Shown here piece by piece: positions 26,301 to 41,300 of a stretch of DNA of 64,000 nt. Every line of letters begins with the position of its first letter. Within the stretch, counting starts at the first letter, position 1. The DNA comes from Xestospongia muta (lineage: Eukaryota; Porifera; Demospongiae; Haplosclerida; Petrosiidae). The stretch spans positions 17,717,245-17,781,244 of the forward strand of contig OY848917.1 of NCBI GenBank assembly GCA_963693285.1, in the 5' to 3' direction. A program made the position numbers and the translations under genes. The notes under the pieces are model-generated. The model was not told the DNA's origin, did no database searches, and was given only the letters and a program-made list of their open reading frames with translations.

Positions 26301-29300
26301 GAGTATATCCAATCATTCTTCATGGTAAACACCCCATTGTCAGATTGATTGTCCTTTCAGAACATCGTCGTATGTTACATGCTGGTCCATCTCTATTGAG
26401 TGCCTCTATTAGTTTACGATTTCACATCATCAACCTTCGAAGAACCGTTCAATTAATCACTCGTGAGTGTGTGATTTGCAAGCGCTACACATGTAAAAAA
26501 GCATTTCAACAGCAAGGTCAACTGCCTCAAGAGCGTATCACTCCTGGACCAGTGTTTGAGAAGGTTGGAGTCGATTATGCCGGGCCGTTCGATATCAAGT
26601 ATGGATTTGTGAGAAAACCAACCATAGTGAAAGCATATCTTTGTCTGTTTGTATGGTTGACGGTTAAGGCAGTACACCTGGAATTGGTTACCATCCTAAC
26701 TACTGAAGCCTTTATTGCTGCCTTGCGTCGCTTCATTTGTCGAAGAGGATTACCCACGCTCATATGGAGTGATCACAGAACAAATTTCATTGAGGCAGAC
26801 TGCGAGCTGAAGGATCTCTTCCAATTCCTGAAAGATAAGAACTCTCAAACAATTATTTCGGAACTCTGCACATCGAAAATGATTGAATGGAGATTTATCC
26901 CAGAGCGTGCTCCAAATTTTGGGGGACTATGGGAGTCAGCCGTCAAGAGCATGAAAACTCATTTACGGCAGATCACTTCGGATGTCAAGCTGACCTTTGA
27001 AAAATTGAGCACTATAATGTGTCAAATTGAAGCTTGTTTAAATAGTTGACCATTGGTTCTTTTAAATCATGTTAATGACGATATCACTGAAGTCCTTACA
27101 CCAGGTCATTTTCTGATAGGACGAACATTGACTGCTCTACCGGATCACTCTATTTCAGAATGACTAATGTCTCTGTTATGCCGATGGCAGTTGTGTCAAA
27201 ACATAGTGAACCACTTTTGGACAAAATGGTCTACTGAGTATATCACTACATTAAACAAGTACACCAAATGGCCTCATCAATCAAGGAATGTATGTGTAAG
27301 AAATATTGTTATCCTTCGTGACGAAACTTTGTTTCCAACGAAATGGACCTTAGCAATCCTAGAAAGGATAATCTCGTTCGAGTCGTAACTGTAAAGACTG
27401 CCAAGGGAATTTACAAGAGACCTGTGACCAAGATTGTTGTTATGTTACCTTCAAAATCTAATGATTGAACTGTATGTTATTACTACATGACATCATTATT
27501 ACTATGTATATACTTTTTTTTCAGACCATTCGGTCTTGGCTGGCAGTATGTTTGGTCATGCTCTAATCATTTAATTAACACTTTATGTAATTTTAATCAT
27601 TCCCTTATTTGGTCACCATGTACCATGTGCTCTAGCATGTGTTATGTTAGAACTTTCTATTTTTTTGTTTTTTGCTCTGTGATACAGTCTGTCGATTCTC
27701 TCTCTCTCTCTCTCACTCATTTTGGGAAAATCAATAAAGTAATATTTGACCCTCATTCTCTGTTGTGTCGTGGATATTGACTAATCAGTGGTATTCTTGT
27801 GTAGTATTCGCAATCTGTACTAAGCTCAAACAGCTACCATGATGATAAATTACCTCATAACTTCTCTCAGTAATAATATTGATGACAACTGGTATTTTCA
27901 GAAATGATCTTTTCTGCTTAGCATGTTAAGCAAGTATGACTGGTCAGTAATCATTGTGGACCAAGTGTTATATTTATATATGTGTGTATGTGTGTATGTG
28001 TAACAGGTTGTTTTGTTTTTGTCATTTTAAGATATTGTTGTATGGGACTTTCAAGAGTGCAAATGAATGTAAATTGCATCCCTTGACCACTGATGCATAT
28101 AGCAAGCAAAGACTTTTCCCTGTGGAATGACGATGGGTGTAACTACTAATGCTTGAAGCTTCTAGCTAGCCTGTTCTTGGGAAGTCATGTTTCATTTTGA
28201 AGTCAGTATTTTCTAAGTACCTAGAAATAACAATCACTTGGATTGTAGAACTAAAACTCTCATGTTTACTAAAGGCATAGAATGAATGTGTGACTTTATA
28301 TTATTATTTTGTATTCATCAACATATAGTGTCAATAACACATTATATAGTAAGTATTATATACAACTATGATTACATTTGTATATTAATATTTTACTGAC
28401 CTTGTCTGGAACATTCATTTTCACACCAGCATCTAGAAGGACTTGAACAACCTTGTCATGACCTTTATAACATGATATATAGAGAACATTTTTGCCATCC
28501 TACATAACAAAAAAACAAAATACATGTAACAATGAAAATAATTTATAAAGTCAATCATTATGCTTAGACAGTCGATAAACAATATATGAAAAAGATGTCA
28601 GAGGCAAAGACATAATCATACTTCAGTATATGACAGAAGTATATAGGTGATTTATTAATATTTCATAGCAAAATTAAAAATAACTTCTACAATAATAAAT
28701 TTGTTACATTTAGAGTCATGTAAGTATTAAGTAATACATAAAATTGATATAACATGAAATGATGTAATGATAAAGACAGCTGATAATAAATTTAATATAA
28801 CTTGAAATGATTGTAAAGATGTATCTAAAGAAGGTCATTATCTATCATTAATGATGACAAAAAATTCTAAACAATTTATGACATAAGGATGGTAATATAA
28901 ACATCTGAAAGATGACAAAGTAGGAAGACGGTATAATAATCCCTACATAGTAACCACAGTAAAGTCTCATTAAAACATGTATATATAGGACGTTATGTAG
29001 TGGCTACGTTGTAGGGATTTTAATACTACCATTCCTACTGTGGTCAGATGTTTTATATCACCATCACTACATTTCATGAATTTCTTATTTATTTTAATGT
29101 ACTTGTTTACATTGCTTTATTAGAAAACAACTCTTTTAATAAATAATATTATAATCAATTAAATGTGTGTGTGTATGAGTAAGCACTAAAGTAGTGAACT
29201 AACTGGTAGCCAAATACTCCAAACCCATCAGTCACATGGATGTCCTGTCTTTTAAACTAGTAGGTTTGAGATAATTAGAATGTATCCTCTCCTTGTAATG

Positions 29301-32300
29301 CAACAAGAAACACTTGATTAAGATCAGGACTCATTGTAGGATAAATAAACACTGACCACCCTCTATCTTCCTTCACATGAATAATAAAAAAATAATTCAT
29401 TGTAAACAAAATTGCGCCTATTGGGAGGCTAATTTAAAATTCTACAAAAATCACTATTTTTATTGTTAAAGCACTTAAAATAATAATAAGTCCAACATCA
29501 GACACCTCATTTAATTTAAATTATAATTTTGAGCAGGTAACAATTAAAAAATTTGAGCACCAAAGTTGACTTTAAAACTCTATAAATCAATGGGCTCCAG
29601 CATAACTTTTGAATGACTTGAGTTGAGTATTATTACATAAACTTTGTCATTACATGTCCTTCACTGACTAATTGACACTCCAATCTATGGGTTGTAACCT
29701 ATCTGTACAATATGTTAGAATTTTAACTACAAAGTCATGATTATTTCAAGCATTTCACAAATTGAATCAGTTGTTTATTCCTTGAAGGCATCAATTATTA
29801 CAAGTGCAGGATTATTATCTATATCATATAGTACATATAAATGTCCATTGTAATGTAAATCAGGTGTCCATGAATCATGAATGTTAGAGAATAGGAAATA
29901 GTTAACAAATACCAGATCAGAGCTACATCCTCTACCAATCTACATATAAACACTTCTCTTAAAGCTGTTATGATGATAAATTACCTCATAAATTCTCTCA
30001 GTAATAATATTAATGACAACTGGTATTTTCAGAAATGATCTTTTCTGCTTAGCATGTTAAGCAAGTATGGCTATCCTGTAATCATTTTGGACCATGTGTT
30101 ATATTTATACCATATACCATGGTTTATTGGCGACCGATGAAATTTGGTGAATTGGCGAATTTCGAAAAATCGCCAAATTAAATAACAGTCAAAATTTATC
30201 ACTTAGTCGCCACGCTAACACGCCCACGAGGTAAGTTTTCTCCAACAATAGTATTCCATACACTTGGTAGTCTCTAACCATAGACATTAGAAACTATTCT
30301 AATATCTATGTTCTAACAACAGAATCTAACCTGAACTCAATTTTATTTCATTAAAGTGGGTGTGGTATCAAGACATGTACTAAATTCGTCAAATTTAATC
30401 TCACCAATTATAAAATTTTACAATTCCGCCAAATTTTATCGTTGCAAATAAATCCTGGCATATGGTATATGTGTGTGTGTGTGTGTAACAGGTTATGTTT
30501 TGTTTTCGTCATTTTAATACATTGTTGTATGGGACTTTCAAGAGCGACAACCGAATGTAAATTGTATCCCTTGACCGCTGATGCAATTTACATTTGTGGT
30601 ATGACGATGGGTTTGATTGATAATGCTTGAAGCTTCTAGCTAGCCTGTTCTTTGTATTTCAAGCTTCTATAGCTTTCGTTTTCTACTGACAAGTCAATGT
30701 TTCATTGTGAAGTAAGTATTTTTTAAGTACCCAGAAATAACAATCACTTGGATTGTAGAACTAAAACTCTCATGTTTACTAAAGGCATAAATTTAATGTG
30801 TGAATTTATGTCATTAATTTGAAATTATCAACATATAGTGTCATTTACTTGTTTGTGTTATTTTTACTTTAATCATAAATTAGTCAAAATATGTTCATAA
30901 TTAATGTCAATTTTGTTTATAAATATAGGTTGGATGAGTGTACTCAGATATACTACTATACAACAGTGCCCTGCTATAATTTATAATACTTATTAAATAA
31001 TGTATACATAAAAAATCAGAATTTATTTATGGATGTGTAAATACATCAATAGCAAACAAACTAGAAATAGCCAATTGAATTAGTAATGTGCTGTAAATAT
31101 ACGTGTTTCTTGATTGCTAAAAGATATGACTAATCTGATCTCCTTAAAACAAGAATATAGATTACTAACAAAACTCAAGTTAACACTACTTACAACAGGC
31201 CAATAGAATAGATTTTTCTTTTCCCTCATAAATATAATCATACCTCAAAGACCTCAAAAGTAGTCTCTGTGTACAGGGGCTACTTTTGAGCTCTTTGTAC
31301 ATCACTATTTTCATAACTAAAGTGCTCAATATAAGACTTCTAAAAGTGGATACTTCATGTGAAAACATACCTTGCAGTGTAAGTGTACTCTTTTAAAGCC
31401 TACTCTCTTAGAGTTATCATGATCAAAAAGATTAAAGAACAAAAAACATTTGTGTTGTCCCTACATAGGCAGTGTTACAGTCTGTTGACTAAAGAAAGCC
31501 AAATTTTCAACTTCAACACTTCAACACCTATTCATGTGAATTCATCAGGACAAATGGTGGAACAAGTAACCAAATAACCAACTTAACCAGGTAAAAAATG
31601 ATAATATAAATTACAAGACAGAGATAGAAAAAACCTTTGTGGGGGGGGTGGCAAAGCAGTTGCAGCCATATATCAAAACAATTAATTGCCTTGAATCACC
31701 CAACTGATAAAATCTGTTGAATATAACTACAAATATTTACATTGAGACTCAGGAAAAGTATTGAGGCTTATGACTATTCTATTAAGCAAACATCAGATCA
31801 AAATATAACATGTAGCTCTTTATGTCATTTCAACTATAAAAAAACATCATGTCTGTACTTCCATGTAAGTCTCATTGTATTATTCACAAGTATACAACAA
31901 CAACCAAGATAATCTCTGTATGACAATTATTATATCAGACAAACTGTAGCTCTTTAACAGTCTGTACATCATATATGACATTTTCTTAAAAAAGACAATA
32001 TTTCAGCCTTTATTGTAATAGTAAAAGTACTAATGCCTAATTTAGGTAAAGAAGTTACATATTATTATATTTAGTTATATAGCTTTTCTCATATAACATA
32101 TGTACATAAACACTTACTCTGTCGACAAGGTCTAGATTGGCTCCTTTCTCTGTTAAAAAAGCAACAACGTCTTTGTGTCCATTCTTTGCTCCTAACATGA
32201 CTGGAGTAGATCCCTCCTAAATATATTATAATAACTATATTAACACATATCAAGAAAACAAATCATAACATCAGTATATTATTTGTACTAATACTGCTAT

Positions 32301-35300
32301 ATATGAGTACACTAATAACATTATAAACCAAGACAACATTATATCTACTTATATAAAATATGAGTCAATCACTCTTGACAATTGGCATAATATTACAAAC
32401 ATAAATCTGACACTTCTCAATAGTCTGTGACCATAACAACCTGAATATATTATAATAACCACATCAATATCAAGCAAGAGAACATTATGCACTAATTATA
32501 CTAATACTATTGTATAGATATATCTATTACAGAAGTACACTAGTAATGTCACAAATTTATACAACATGATATCTAGTCATCAGGCACATCACTATTTAAA
32601 AGTTAAAAAACAGTCTTAATAACTCTTAAAATAATGTCATCAATACAAATAATACTGTTATGTACATAAATAGTCAATACAAAAAACATATTTCTATTAA
32701 CATAAGCATAATTTAAATGACACTTTCAGATAACAAGTAGTTATGTGTGAAAATAAAAACAAATGTGTAAAGAAAATGACAAAATTGCATTCAATACAAT
32801 TAGAATTTGCATTACAATATATAACACTTACATCCTATTATATTGTAAAAGACATATTCAGATGAGAAGTAATGACAGCATCATAAACGTGGAAACAAAA
32901 CACAATACGGTAAACAAAATGACAAAATTGCATTCAATACACTTAGAATTTACATTACAATATATCACATTTACAAATGATTATATTGTAAAGGACACAT
33001 TCAGATGACAAGTAAGGACAGCATAATAAATGTGGAACCAAAAACAATAGAGTGAATCAAATGACAATATTGCATTCAATACAATTAGAATTTACATTAC
33101 AATATATCACACTTACCCGCTATTATATTGTAAAGGACACATTCAGATTATGAGTAATGGTAGCAACATAAATGTGAAAACAAAAAACAATAGAGTGAAC
33201 AAAATGAAAAACTGCATTCAATACAATTAGAATTTACATTACAATATATCACACTTACCTCCTATTATATTGCATTCAGATGATGAGTAATGGTAGCACC
33301 ATAAATGTGGAAACAAAAAACAATAGAATGAACAAAATGACAAAATTGCATTCAATACAATTAGAATTAACATTACAATATATAACACTTACATCCTATT
33401 ATATTGTAAAAGACATATTCAGATGAGAAGTAATGGTAGCAACATAAATGTGAAAACAAAAAACAATAGAGTGAACAAAATGAAAAACTGCATTCAATAC
33501 AATTAGAATTTTTATTACAATATATCACACTCACATCCTATTAATAAGTTAAGGACACATTCAGATTATGAGTAATGGTAGCAACATAAATGTGGAAACA
33601 AAAAACAATAGAGTGAATCAAATGACAATATTGCAATCAATACAATTAGAATTAACATTACAATATATAACACTTACATCCTATTATATTGTAAAAGACA
33701 TATTCAGATGAGAAGTAATGACAGCATCATAAATGTGGAAACAATAAAATAATAGAGTGAACAAAATGTCAAAATTGCAATCAATACACTTAGAATTTAC
33801 ATTACAATATATCAAACTTACACGCTATAATATTGTAATGGACATATTTAGATGATGAGTAATGATAGTACCATAAATGTGAAAGAAACAACAATAGAGT
33901 GCACAAAATGACAAAATTGCATTCAATACACTTAAAATTTATGTTACAATATATCACACTTACCTTCTATTATATTGTAAAGAAGACAATGAGATGACGA
34001 GTAATGGTAGACAAAAAAATGTGGAAACAAAAAACAATAGAGTGAATCAAATGACAAAATTGCATTCAATACAATTAGAATTTACATTACTATATATCAG
34101 ACTTACCCGCTATTATATTGTAAAGGACACATTCAGATTATGAGTAATGGTAGCAACAGAAATGTGGAAACAAAAAACAATAGAGTGAACAAATAACAAA
34201 ATTGCGTTAAATACAATTAAAATTTACATTACAATATCTCACTTACATCCTATTATATTGTAAAGGACGCATTGAGATGACAAGTAATGACAGCATCATA
34301 AATGTGGAAACAAAAAACAATAGAGTGAATCAAATGACAAAATTGCATTCAATACAATTAGAATTTACATTACTATATATCAGACTTACGAACTATTATA
34401 TTGTAAAGGACACATTGAGATGATGAGTAATGATTGCACCATAGATGACCAAACAAAAAATAATAGAGTAAACAAAATGACAAAATTGCATTCAATACAC
34501 TTAGAATTTACATTACTATATATAACACTTACCAACTATTATATTGTAAAGGACACATTCAGATGACAGCATCATAAATGTGGAAACAAAAAATAATAGA
34601 ATGAACAAAATGACAAAATAGCATTCAATACACTTAAAATATTTACATTAAAATATATCACACTTACCCACTATTATATTGCAAAGGACATATTCAGATA
34701 ACAAGTAATGACAGCATCATAAATGTGGAAATAAAAAACAATACAGTGAACAATTTAAAAAATTGCATTCATCACAATTCGAATTTATATTATAATATAT
34801 AACACTTACAAGCTATTATATTGTGAAAAACATATTCGGATAACAGTAATGACATCACCATAAATGTGGAAACAAAAAAAACAGTAGAATAAACAAAATG
34901 ACAAAATTGGATTCAATACACTTTGAATATCACACTTACATGCTATTATATGGTAAAGGACATATTCAGATTATAAGTAATGACAGCATCATAAATGTGG
35001 AAACAAAAAAATAGAATTAACAAAATGACAAAATTGAATTTAATACACTTAGAATATTTACATTACAATATATCACACTTACCTTCTATTATATTCAAAG
35101 GACACATTCAGATGACAAGTAATGACAGTATCATAAATGTGGAAACAAAAAAAATACAATGAACAAAATGACAAATTTGAATTTAATACACTTAGAATAT
35201 TTATATTACAATATATCACACTTACATCCTGTTATATTGCAAAGGACATATTCAGGTGACAAGTAATGACAGCATCATAAATGTAGAAACAAAAAATAAT

Positions 35301-38300
35301 ACAATGAACAAAATGACAAAATTGCATTTAACACACTTAGAATATTTACATTAAAATATATCACACTTACCCGCTATTATATTGCAAAGAACATATTCAG
35401 ATTATAAGTAATGACAGTATCATAAATGTGGAAACAAAAACATAGAAATAACAAAATGACAAAATTGGATTTAATACACTTAGAGTATTTACATTACAAT
35501 TTATCACACTTACCTCCTGTTATATTGCAAAGGACACATTCAGATGACAAGTAATGACAGTGTCATAAATGTAGAAACAAAAAATAGAATGAACAAAATG
35601 ACAAAATTGAATTCAATACACTTAGAATATCTACATTAAAATATAACACACTTACCCGCTATTATATTGTGAAGGACATATTCAGATGACAAGTAATGAC
35701 AGTATCATAAATGTGGAAACAAAAATAATACAATGAACAAAATGACTAATTTGAATTCAATACACTTAGAATATTAACATTACAATATATCACACTTACC
35801 TTCTATTATATTGCAAAGGACACATTCAGATGACAAGTAATGACAGCATCATAAATGTGGAAACATAAAATAATACAATTAAACAAAATCACAAAATTGC
35901 ATTCATTTCATTTTGAATTTATATTGTAATATATAACACTTACAAGCTTTTATATTGAAAAGGACATATTCATGTGACAAGTAATGACAGCAACATAAAT
36001 GTGGAAACAAAAAATAATAGAATGAACAAAATGACAAAATTGCATTCAATACACTTAGAATATTTACATTAAAATATATCACACTTACCCGCTATTATAT
36101 TGAAAGGACAGATTTAGATGACAAGTAATGACAGCATCATAAATGTGGAAACAAAAAACAATACAGTGAACAATTGAAATAATTGTATTTATTACAATTC
36201 GAATTTATATTATAATATATAACACTTACAAGCTATTATATTGTGAAGAACATATTCGGATGACAGTAATGACATCACCATAAATGTGGAAACAAAGAAA
36301 CAATAGAATAAACAAAATGATAAAATTGGATTCAATACACTTTGAATATTTACATTACAATATATCACACTTACATCCTGTTATATGGCAAAGGACATAT
36401 TCAGATGACAAGTAATGACGGCATCATAAATGTGGAAACAAAAAAAAATAGAATTAACAAAATGAAAAATTTGGATTCAATACACTTAGAATATTTACAT
36501 TACAATATATCACACTTACCTCCTGTTATATTGCAAAGGACACATTCAGATATGACAGCATCATAAATGTGGAAACAAAAAATAATAGAATGAACAAAAT
36601 GACAAAACGACATTCAATACACTGAGCATTCACATTATAACATATCACACTTACCTGCTATCATATTGCAAAGGACACATTTAGATGACAAGTAATGACA
36701 GCATCATAAATGTGGAAACAAAAAAAACAATAAAATTAACAAAATAACAAAATTGGATTTAATACACTTAGAATATTTACATTGCAATATATCACACTTA
36801 CCTCCTGTTATATTGAAAAGGACACATTCAGATGACATGACAGCATCATAAATGTGGAAACAAAAAATAATAGAATGAACAAAATGACAAAATTTAATTC
36901 AATACACTTAGAATATTCACATTACAATATATCACCCTTACCTTCTGTTATATTGCAAAGGACACATTCAGATGACAAGTAATGACAGCATCATAAATGT
37001 GGAAACAAAACATAATAGAATGAACAAAATGACAAAATGACATTCAATACACTTAGAATTTACATTACTATATATCACACTTACCCACTATTATATTTCA
37101 AAGAACACATTTAGATGACAAGTAATGACAGCATCATAAATGTGGAAACAAAAAATTATAGAATGAACAAAATGACAAAACGACATTCAATACACTTAGC
37201 ATTCACATTATAACATATCACACTTACCCCCTATCATATTGCAAAGGACACATTCAAATGACAAGTAATGACAGCATCATAAATGTGGAAACAAAAAAAC
37301 AATAAAATTAACAAAATAACAAAATTGGATTCAATACACTTAGAATATTTACATTACAATATATCACACTTACCTTCTATTATATTGCAAAGAACATATT
37401 CAGATGACAAGTAATGACAGCATCATAAATGTGGAAACAAAAAAAATAGAATTAACAAAATGACAAAACGACGTTCAATACACTTAGCATTTGCATTATA
37501 ACATATCACACTTACCCACTATTATATTGCAAAGGACACATTCAGATAACAAGTAATGACATCACCATGAGTGTGGAAACAAAAAGGAATAGAGTGAAGA
37601 AAATGACAAAATTGCATTCAATACAATTAGAATTTGCATTAATCTAATCTCCTTAAGATAAGCATTAAGAACAATGGCTATCGAAGAACTCAAGTATACT
37701 CAAGAACAGGCCTTGTGGTAGAATCAAATACTAACTTATTGACCTTTCTTTATATTTATGACCTCTGTTACATCCTCATAAATATGATTGTAACTAATTA
37801 ATAAATACAAATAAATTGGATTCTTACACAGAGACTACTTACTAGCTCTTTATAATAAATACATTCATTGTTAAGTGTTAGAAATAAGACTTCTAAAACT
37901 ATATACCTAATGTAAAATCACAATGTTTTGTAAAAAATAATTGTTAATAATCTTTTATACTTATTGTGACACAAATAGAAGTCTGATAGACTTGTTTAAG
38001 TCAGACACAGTAGTTGTTTATCGTTATAATCTTTATGTTATGTCTTGATAAAAAGTTACTATCTATTCACACAGCTTAAAGATTTCACTTCATTCTCATG
38101 ATGTCAATTACCTTAATAGCAACATTGATTTCAGCATTATGATTGACTAATATTTCAACAATATCTCTATCTCCTTGAGAACTTGCATAATGAAGAGCTG
38201 CCCATCCTCTCTATTAGAAAAACACACAAACTATCAATTGTAAAATTAGACCACTAACACTCTATAATAACAGTACAAATACACATAACTTGTCTTTACA

Positions 38301-41300
38301 TTGTTAATCTATTAAATCTAGTCTGTCAGTCAGTACGTTTATATATTATTCATAATTCTACTACAATAACTAAAATATCTCTGTCTTACATTACATCCTC
38401 ATTTATACAGTTTTTCTAACATAACATATGTACATGAACACTTACTTTGTTCACAAGATTTAGATTGGCTCCTTTCTCTGTTAAAATAAAAACAACATCC
38501 TTGTGACCATTCTTCACTGCTAACATGACTGGAGTAGATCCCTCCTAAATATATTATAATAACCACATTAACATGAGCCAAGCAAACATATCATAACATC
38601 AGTACATTATCAATATCAACACTGCTATATATGAGTACACTAGTAACAAAAAATAATAGAATGAACAAAATGACAAAACTACATTCAATACACTTATAAT
38701 ATTTACATCACAATATATAAAACTTACCTCCTGTTATATTGTAAAAAACATATTCAGATGACAAGTAATGACATCACCATAAGTGTGGAAAAAAATAGAA
38801 TGAACAAAGTGACAAAATTGGATTCAATACACTTAGAATATTTACATAACAATATATCACACTTACCTCCTATTATATTTTAAAGGACACAAATAATGGT
38901 AGCATCATAAATGTGGAAACAAAAAGTGATAGAGTGAAGAAAATTACAAAATTGCATTCAATACAATTAGAATTTACATTAATCAAATCTCCTTAAGATA
39001 AGCATTAAGAACAATGGCTATCGAAGAAGTAACTCAAGTATACTCAAGATAGAACAGGCCTTGTGGTAGAATCAAATACTAACTCATTGAACTTTCTTTA
39101 TATTTATGACCTCTGTTACATCCTCATAAATATGATTGTAACTAATTAATAAATACAAATAAATTGGATTCTTACACAGAGACTACTTCCTAGCTCGTTA
39201 TAAAAAATACTTTCATTGAGTCTGATAGACTCGTTTAAGTCAGACACACTAGTTGTTTATCGTTATAATCTTTATGTTATGTCTTTACTATAAGTTACTA
39301 TCTATTCACACAGCTTAAAGATTTGATTTTTCTCATGATATCAATTACCTTAATAGCAACATTGATATCAGCATTATGATTGACTAATATTTCAACAATA
39401 TCTCTATCTCCTTGAGAACTTGCATAATGAAGAGCTGTCCATCCTCTCTATTAGAAAACCACACAAACTATCAATTGTAAAACTAGACCACTAACACTAT
39501 AATAACAGTACAAATACACATAACTTGTCTTTACATTGTCAATCTATTAAATCTAATCTGTCAGTCAGTACTTCTGTATATTATTCATAATTCTACTACA
39601 ATAACTAAAATATCTCTGTCTTACATTACATCCTCATTTATACAGTTTTTCTAACATAACATATGTACATGAACACTTACTTTGTTCACAAGATTTAGAT
39701 TGGCTCCTTTCTCTGTTAAAATAAAAACAACACCCTTGTGTCCATTCATCACTGCTAACATGACTGGAGTAAATCCCTCCTAAATATATTAAAATAACCA
39801 CATTAACATGAGCCAAGCGAACATATCATAACATCAGTACATTATCTATATAACACTGCTATATATGAGTAGACTAATAACAAAAAACAATAGCATTAAC
39901 AAAATGACAAAATTGCATTCAATACACTTAAAGTTTTTACATTTTAATATATCACACTTACCTCCTATTATATTGGAAAGGACACATTCAGATGACAAGT
40001 AATGACATCACCATAAATGTGGAAACAAAAAAACAATAGAATGAACAAAATGAAAAAATTGCATTCAATACACTTAGAATATTTACATTAAAATATATCA
40101 CACTTACCTCCTATTATATTGGAAAGGACATAATCAGATGACAAGTAATGACATCACCATAAATGTGAAAACCAAAAGACAATAGAATTAACAAAATGAC
40201 AAACTTGCATTCAATACACTTAGAATTTACATAATAACATATCACACTTACCTGCTATTATATTGCAAAAAACACATTCAAATGACAAGTAATGACAGCA
40301 TCATAAATGTGGAAACAAAAAATAATAGAATGAACAAAATTACAAAATTGCATTCAATACACTTAGAATATTTACATTATAACATTACACACTTACCCGC
40401 TATTATATTGCAAAGGACATATTCAGGTGACAAGCAATGACAGGATCATAAATGTGGAAACAAAAACAAAAGAATGAACAAAATGACAAAATTAGATTAA
40501 TTACACTTAGAACATTTACATTTCAATGTATCACACTTACCTGCTATCATATTGCAAAGGACACATTCAGTTGACAAGTAATAACAGCATCATCAATGTG
40601 GAAACAAAAAATAATAGAATGAACAAAATCACAAAATTGCATTTAATACACTTAGAATATTTACATTATAACATATCACATATACCCGCTATTATATTGC
40701 AAAGGACATATTTAGGTGACAAGTAATGACAGCATCATATATGTGGAAACAAAAACAAAAGAATTAACAAATTGACAAAATTAGATTAAATACACTTAAA
40801 ACATTTACATTTCAATATATCACACTTACTTTCTATTATATGGCAAAGGACACATTCAGATGACAAGTAATGACAGCATCATATATGTGAAAACAAAAAT
40901 AATAAAATGAACATAATGACAAATTTGTACTCATTACAATTCGAATTTATATTATAATATATAACACTTACAAGCTATTATATTATAAAGGACATATTCA
41001 GATGATGAGTAATAACAGCACCATAAACGTGCAAACAAAAAACAATAGAGTAATCAAAATGTCACAATTGCATTCGATACATTTTAAATATACATTATAA
41101 TATATCATATTTACCTCCTATTATATTGTAAAGGGCACATTCAGATGATGAGTAATTACAGCACCATAAATGTGGAAACAAAAAACAATACAATGAACAA
41201 TTGAAATAATTGCATTCATTACAATTTGAATTTACATTATCATAATTACACTTACAAGCTATTATATTGTAAAGGACATATTCAGATGACAAGTAATGAC

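Larger units (their letters stand above)
21526..27832 (+). mobile_element. BEL/Pao LTR retrotransposon, decayed
   Basis: This is a complete element in an intron, opposite in direction to the host gene. It has two LTRs beginning TG and ending CA, flanked by GCTAT (21521-21525) and GCTAC (27833-27837), a 5-bp target duplication with one mismatch. Internal order is gag (DUF1759-like) with zinc knuckles, aspartic protease (DUF1758-like), RT, RNase H and integrase, as in BEL/Pao. At least nine in-frame stops break the coding region. A paralogous empty site is at about 29965. Confidence 0.85.
28500..32117. other. Intron with duplicated blocks and small elements
   Basis: No exon was found. It contains an inverted repeat (28889-29064), the second copy of the 21.1/27.8-kb segment (29581-30850) and, inside that, an inverted-repeat element (30108-30470). 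Sequence at 30.9-31.4 kb is homologous to the introns before the RGW exons, but no RGW exon remains. Confidence 0.45.

Noticed and set aside
36342..36566. Short open frame with [19 protein letters not shown] peptide, and similar ones at 32763, 40526, 41226 and 45961
   Set aside because: These are translations through satellite units; they follow the repeat period and have no start or coding signature of their own.
38399..39816. Minus-strand 60-codon open frames starting MAHVNVVI
   Set aside because: They are the EGSTP ankyrin exons read together with flanking intron; the exon boundaries used instead are set by AG/GT sites and phase.
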